A stretch of DNA of 6,401 nucleotides from Bacteroidales bacterium (lineage in GTDB: Bacteria > Bacteroidota > Bacteroidia > Bacteroidales > UBA10428), in NCBI GenBank assembly GCA_016926235.1, contig JAFGOZ010000332.1, forward strand, positions 1 to 6,401, written 5' to 3'. Positions 4,201 through 6,401 of the stretch are shown here, piece after piece (the first letter of the stretch is position 1; each line of letters opens with the position of its first letter). The notes below the pieces were generated by a model. It made no database searches. It was given only the letters and a program-made list of their open reading frames with translations, and was not told the DNA's origin. The position numbers and the translations under genes were made by a program.

Positions 4201-6401
4201 TCATAATATCCCCATTTACATGAAGTCTCTTTTCTGGGCTTATTACTCCAATCCCCACATTCCCCTCAACCAGCAAGCCATTGGTTGGTGCTGTGTTGGT
4301 GCCGGAATAGGAAGCGCCTATTACTGTTCCGCCTTCTACATCGAGCTTGTTTTGGGGATCGGTTGTTCCAATACCAACATTACCTGTACTCTTTATTCTT
4401 AATACTTCCGCCCAACTTAATATAGTATTTGCTGTTCCTGATGGAGCAATCCTGAATACATGTTCACCCGCAGATGATTGCTGATATTGTGTAGCGTAAC
4501 CGTCAACAAGATATCTATAGTCATCAACAACATAATCTACATATGCATTATTGTTATACATATTGGTATATCCGCTTTTACTAATTATAGTCATTCTTGG
4601 CCCAATTTGTAAATGGGCTTTTGGATTTGTTGTTCCAATCCCCACATTCCCGTTCTCATCAATATACAAACTGGTATCATTACTGGTTAAAAAGCCTAAG
4701 CCATAATTATCGATATTACCAAGGGTACGTACTGCGCCTCCTGCTTCGCCGCCGTTGGAGAAGTCGCCGGGATTATTTTTTAATTCTGAAAGTGAAACAT
4801 CTCCCGCAATTGGATCATAAAATGTCAGTTCTCCATAGGCTTCTCCTTCATATAATGCTTGTACTTCATACTGAGTTAAAACACGATTATAAATACGAAT
4901 ATCATCAATTTTGCCATCAAAACTACCTATAGTTGTGCCATTTCTACGAAGTGCTCCAATAGTGGCCACTGTTGACGGATTTGTTGCATTAAATAAATCG
5001 TTCCACCAGGAAGCAACATCGTTAGTAAAAGATAATGTTCCAATTGAATTTCCATTTAAATACATAATTATCTCTGTTCCATCCTGTACCACAGCCATGC
5101 AATTCCAGTTAAAATTTGTCACACTGTTAAAATCATTTTCATGTACATCAATTTGCCATGGTCTTGGGTCAGGATCATCAATAAACATAACTGACATTAA
5201 TCTTTGAGTAACCATTCCGGTTCGCTGATCAATCTTCATAACAAACTCAGTTATAATTTCATTTGTGTTATTTGATATATTAAAAATAAACTTTTGTTCA
5301 CCATAGTTAACTCCATCAATCTGAAACCAAAGTATAATCGAGCCTTTATCCAGTTCAAAATCGGTTATAGGTATATCAATATAATCGTCGGTTCCGTCAA
5401 AGCTATAAGCACTGCTGGCATTCCCAAACCTGTCAGTTGTTAGAGATGCTCCATTTACATTACCATTATTGTCATTACCGCTTTCATCATTCGGATCTCC
5501 GTTGAACGGATAATAAGCAACAAGTCCGGAATCTAATAAAGAACTGTCATAACCACTAATTATTTTTGAAGTTCTTAATATATTGTTACCAAAATTAATT
5601 GTATCACTAAGAGATTCTTTGTATTCCCCTAAATATATATTTCCACCATCGCTTAAATACAAAGTGTCGTTTAAGAAGTTAATTGTTTGTAGTTCGTTGT
5701 TTACAGATCCGTCGACCTCACTTGTTAAATAACCTGCACTTGAATGATCACCCCAACCATAAGCATCATTCCAGTTGGCCGTATCGGAGGCCATTATGCC
5801 ATAGCTTAAATGAGAAGCAAAAATTGGGTCGGTTTCATTATAAGCAGTTAAATAACCTTCATCTGCATGGTTGCCCCAGCCATAAGCATCATTCCAGTTG
5901 GCTGTATCAGTGCCTGTAATGTCACTAGTTAAATGAGCATCAAAAACAGGATCGGTTTCATTGTATGCGGTTAAATATCCTTCTGCCGAATGGTCACCCC
6001 AACTATGTGCTTCGTTCCAGTTGGCTGTGTCAGTGGCAGTAATGTCACTACTTAAGTGTGCATCGAAAACAGGATCGGTCTCATTGTATGCGGTTAAATA
6101 TCCTTCTGCTGAGTGGTCACCCCAATTGTGTGCTTCATTCCAGTTGGCAGTGTCAGTGGCTGTAATATTACTTGCTAAATGTGCATTAAAAATTGGGTCG
6201 GTCTCACTGTAAGAAGTTAAATACCCTTCATCAGCATGGTTGCCCCAAGTATAAGCAGTATTCCAATTAGATGTATCAGCAGTTGTAATGTCACTTGTTA
6301 AATGAGCATTAAAAACAGGATCGGTTTCATTATAGGCAGTTAAATATCCTTCTGCTGAATGATCCCCCCAACCATATGCTTCATTCCAGTTGGCTGTATC
6401 A
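1208..6401 (-). CDS. giant modular surface or tail-fibre-like repeat protein, N-terminus beyond the window
   Basis: The frame is open from the right edge (first whole codon 6398-6400) to the TAA at 1208-1210, giving at least 1730 residues. I checked the codons from 5794 to the edge and found no stop. The ATG at 5794 is internal, because 41-residue repeats continue in phase upstream of it. N to C: WNDAYGWGDHSAEGYLT repeats; the linker LQTINFLNDTLYLSDGGNIYL; a LamG-like jelly roll (about 4847-5527); the module DFSNGGEAGGAVRTLG...GLGFLTS; 14 VGIGTTNPxxKLDVxG modules with variable cargo between them; and a C-terminal fibre-like segment ending in a coiled coil. No membrane segment or clear T9SS C-terminal signal is visible; a signal peptide would lie outside the window. 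Such proteins are usually annotated as 'tail fiber domain-containing' or hypothetical and are thought to be exported adhesins or fibres. Function here is inferred, not shown. Confidence 0.9.
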   Translation of the reverse strand, partial: DTANWNEAYGWGDHSAEGYLTAYNETDPVFNAHLTSDITTADTSNWNTAYTWGNHADEGYLTSYSETDPIFNAHLASNITATDTANWNEAHNWGDHSAEGYLTAYNETDPVFDAHLSSDITATDTANWNEAHSWGDHSAEGYLTAYNETDPVFDAHLTSDITGTDTANWNDAYGWGNHADEGYLTAYNETDPIFASHLSYGIMASDTANWNDAYGWGDHSSAGYLTSEVDGSVNNELQTINFLNDTLYLSDGGNIYLGEYKESLSDTINFGNNILRTSKIISGYDSSLLDSGLVAYYPFNGDPNDESGNDNNGNVNGASLTTDRFGNASSAYSFDGTDDYIDIPITDFELDKGSIILWFQIDGVNYGEQKFIFNISNNTNEIITEFVMKIDQRTGMVTQRLMSVMFIDDPDPRPWQIDVHENDFNSVTNFNWNCMAVVQDGTEIIMYLNGNSIGTLSFTNDVASWWNDLFNATNPSTVATIGALRRNGTTIGSFDGKIDDIRIYNRVLTQYEVQALYEGEAYGELTFYDPIAGDVSLSELKNNPGDFSNGGEAGGAVRTLGNIDNYGLGFLTSNDTSLYIDENGNVGIGTTNPKAHLQIGPRMTIISKSGYTNMYNNNAYVDYVVDDYRYLVDGYATQYQQSSAGEHVFRIAPSGTANTILSWAEVLRIKSTGNVGIGTTDPQNKLDVEGGTVIGASYSGTNTAPTNGLLVEGNVGIGVISPEKRLHVNGDIMINALEKFIAKFDNSGDEFRGNFGFDGIQFGNNNWNYIVAGNTYGGRLMFVVNNTTDLVDYNRYSYHNGIEAMGITTSGGIVIGPSFMGNNPGTGNMIITGNVGIGTTSSSGKLHVQGGTTDDADSAFVVTSDGNVGIGTLNPAYKMELASNKEHTAIRLRCNGASKTSDWSVSALTVSGPESSFAIHDNRENAYRLYIDSLGYTGINNYNPQYQLDVSGDIRIRSGGQLIFGDGSSMSTAGTGSASSLSNAGDAIVTGDSDANSSGGVLFKTGSNTRMTILNNGNVGIGETNPLNKLTVTAGSVTNYSGDLNDIVALVGTGNVDTWINYWRESTTERQGILWSEDSRGDRGVFEMNASGNWAFHSGGNFGINTMTPSSLFHVQGGTTDDADSTFVVTDSGKVGIGTTLPKGKLEIDLGETDGIGGLIISEQGFERFGLYGYYSGGGATGNYTVLKSSDAADIMTWQNGGNVGISTTSPGGLLGLKNTNTYLDVDGSNNLTFTDAVTGTKTLAELAANNSLWTEDTYGMHSNYTSLGVGIDSKTGSNNNLYIYDPDNFNHAELLLDGHNAGFIYLKSRRASREYFITNCWSDVTSDANIHIGLSGGGLGMIFNPSNNLGLGTETPQNKLDIEGGAVIGASYSGTNTAPTNGLLVEGNVGIGIINPNAKLDVNGSVRLNDSNIYFRSGSDINHGLGFYQNPKLFDNIDVNGPVLFGCDRGGVGTTGLVGERMSILWDWNGKVYIDPGNRNNGSISNYGLLFGQNSTEGIASKRTSGGNQYGLDFYTNSTNRLSITTTGNIGINKSSPSGLLHVQGGTTGSADSAFVVTSDGDVGIGISTPNAKLDILGPYNTTPGENQTLRINHVYGFRTSTLYSDTIFFECLESNIWYPVFSIPRGTRDVYFSDDVSALSFTDRTPYPIDLKTAYDAVLSMKRLPNGVYEEDNKENQLDHSALHPFIRSSDGEHRDLSATVSAQNEVIKDLIKRIEELEQQVKELEGK
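1211..1507 (-). other. C-terminal fibre-like segment with terminal coiled coil
   Basis: The last 99 residues run from VYFSDDVSALSFTDRTPYP to the end. They place a conserved-looking block (DLKTAYDAVLSMKRLPNGVYEE, then LDHSALHPFIR) before RDLSATVSAQNEVI and a heptad-like helix LIKRIEELEQQVKELEGK (35 residues from 1315). This layout recalls the C-terminal chaperone end of tail fibres (peptidase S74 type: short start motif, body, then 'LIxAIKEQQxxIxxL' helix). The canonical SDxRLKxxI motif is absent; the closest match is FTDRTPYPIDLK. It may be a divergent or non-cleaving trimerisation tip. Confidence 0.5.
1703..1777 (-). repeat. HVQGGTT...ADSAFVVTSDG module, copy 1 of 3
   Basis: A 75-bp block encodes LHVQGGTTGSADSAFVVTSDG up to the next VGIG. 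Two related blocks lie at 2990-3064 and 3791-3865 and differ at scattered bases. Each joins the end of one VGIG module to the beginning of the next, so the three form a reused linker cassette. Bases 1741-1790, overlapping this block, are about 62% GC, much richer than the neighbouring coding sequence. Confidence 0.85.
2226..2333 (-). repeat. 108-bp duplicated block, copy 1
   Basis: This block matches 4251-4358 base for base without gaps, with about 8 differences (roughly 93% identity), including an unbroken identical run of about 42 bases in the middle. It encodes PQNKLDIEGGAVIGASYSG followed by TNTAPTNGLLVEGNVGIG. Confidence 0.9.
2990..3064 (-). repeat. HVQGGTT...ADSTFVVTDSG module, copy 2 of 3
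   Basis: Encodes FHVQGGTTDDADSTFVVTDSG leading into KVGIGTTLP. It is the most diverged of the three copies at DNA level (compare 1703-1777 and 3791-3865) but is collinear with them. Confidence 0.8.
3791..3865 (-). repeat. HVQGGTT...ADSAFVVTSDG module, copy 3 of 3
   Basis: Encodes LHVQGGTTDDADSAFVVTSDG leading into NVGIGTLNP. It is closest to copy 1 (1703-1777) at DNA level. Confidence 0.85.
4251..4358 (-). repeat. 108-bp duplicated block, copy 2
   Basis: Near-identical partner of 2226-2333. It encodes PQNKLDVEGGTVIGASYSG followed by TNTAPTNGLLVEGNVGIG. The flanking cargo on both sides is unrelated between the two copies. Confidence 0.9.
4847..5527 (-). other. LamG-like (laminin G type 3) jelly-roll domain in the giant protein
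   Basis: About 227 residues show the classic order of this concanavalin-A-like fold: SGLVAYYPFNGDPNDESGNDNNG, then FGNASSAYSFDGTDDYIDIP, then GSIILWFQI, a central WNCMAVVQDGTEIIMYLNG strand pair, and the closing GKIDDIRIYNRVLTQYEVQAL. Known members bind carbohydrate or protein ligands, often with calcium, on extracellular proteins. It is the only recognisable globular domain in the visible part of the gene and lies between the two repeat arrays. It is therefore the best candidate for the ligand-binding part. Confidence 0.85.
5723..6401 (-). repeat. tandem 123-bp (41-residue) WNDAYGWGDH repeats, array runs off the window
   Basis: The unit recurs with an exact 123-bp step (for example the GG[AG]TCGG marker at 5826, 5949, 6072, 6195 and 6318). 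Full units are 6278-6400, 6155-6277, 6032-6154, 5909-6031 and 5786-5908. A sixth, 63-bp partial unit (5723-5785) ends in GYLT before the linker. The translated consensus is DTANWN[ED]AYGWG[DN]H, then [SA][AD]EGYLTAYNETDP, then [VI]F[ND]AHLTSDIT. Repeats of this kind are seen in many Bacteroidota fibre-like proteins. How many more units lie to the right cannot be seen. Confidence 0.95.

Larger units (their letters stand above)
1664..4648 (-). repeat. array of 14 VGIGTTNPxxKLDVxG modules in the giant protein
   Basis: Fourteen degenerate copies are readable, including VGIGTTNPKAHLQIG, VGIGTTDPQNKLDVEG, VGIGVISPEKRLHVNG, VGIGTTSSSGKLHVQG, TGINNYNPQYQLDVSG, VGIGETNPLNKLTVTAG, LGLGTETPQNKLDIEG, VGIGIINPNAKLDVNG and VGIGISTPNAKLDILG. 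The invariant part is [VLIF]-G-[IL]-x(3-4)-P-x-x-x-L. Between them lie cargo segments of about 20-110 residues that mostly do not resemble each other (for example the pieces holding GNTYGGRLMFVV, TWINYWRESTTERQG and YIYDPDNFNHAELLLDGH). Such modules are common in beta-rich fibre-like proteins. Confidence 0.9.

Noticed and set aside
1849..5207. Several plus-strand frames of 60-111 codons inside the giant gene
   Set aside because: They lie wholly antisense to a gene with clear domain content and show no family features of their own.
5792..5794. ATG as the start of the giant gene
   Set aside because: The frame stays open upstream to the window edge and encodes further in-phase 41-residue repeats, so this Met is internal.
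5683..6212. Plus-strand open frames with repeated YAVKYPSAEWSPQLC-type peptides
   Set aside because: Their repetition is the antisense image of the 123-bp repeats of the giant minus-strand gene.
5723..6401. CRISPR array
   Set aside because: The 123-bp repeats are coding, in phase and contiguous without unique spacers.

Overview
The window is AT-rich DNA, most likely from a member of the Bacteroidota or a close relative. The evidence for this is a very long surface or tail-fibre-like protein built from WNxAYGWGxH, VGIGTTNP and DFSNGGEAGG modules, the low GC content, and the absence of convincing Shine-Dalgarno sites. This assignment rests on protein style and not on a marker gene. No rRNA, tRNA, CRISPR array, transposase or integrase is visible.

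Layout. Bases 1-211 (+) hold an almost complete DUF2283 protein whose start codon probably lies across the left edge. Bases 212-463 hold no intact gene. They contain a 47-codon minus-strand frame with no usual start codon (possibly a decayed gene end) and an AT-rich inverted repeat. Bases 464-927 (-) are a hicB-hicA toxin-antitoxin pair with the antitoxin first and a 4-base ATGA overlap. The hicB start is unclear because no ATG exists. Bases 928-1207 are non-coding and structured: a rho-independent terminator closes the large gene, and beyond it lie two strong palindromes that share the 9-mer CCATCGGAT. Bases 1208-6401 (-) are one giant open frame that runs off the right edge and encodes at least 1730 residues.

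The giant protein reads N to C as follows. Tandem 41-residue WNDAYGWGDH repeats (five full copies plus a sixth partial one) lead into a short linker and a LamG-type jelly-roll domain. A DFSNGGEAGG...GLGFLTS module follows, then 14 VGIGTTNPxxKLDVxG modules separated by unlike cargo segments. The C-terminus is a tail-fibre-like segment with a coiled coil. Reused modules are DNA near-copies (for example two 108-bp blocks 2 kb apart), and some are much richer in GC than the cargo. This points to a mosaic gene that grows and changes by internal recombination.

The left third looks like accessory DNA (a toxin-antitoxin pair, a DUF2283 protein and gene debris). It is separated by the terminator and palindromes from the large surface-protein gene. 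No direct functional link between the two parts is visible.
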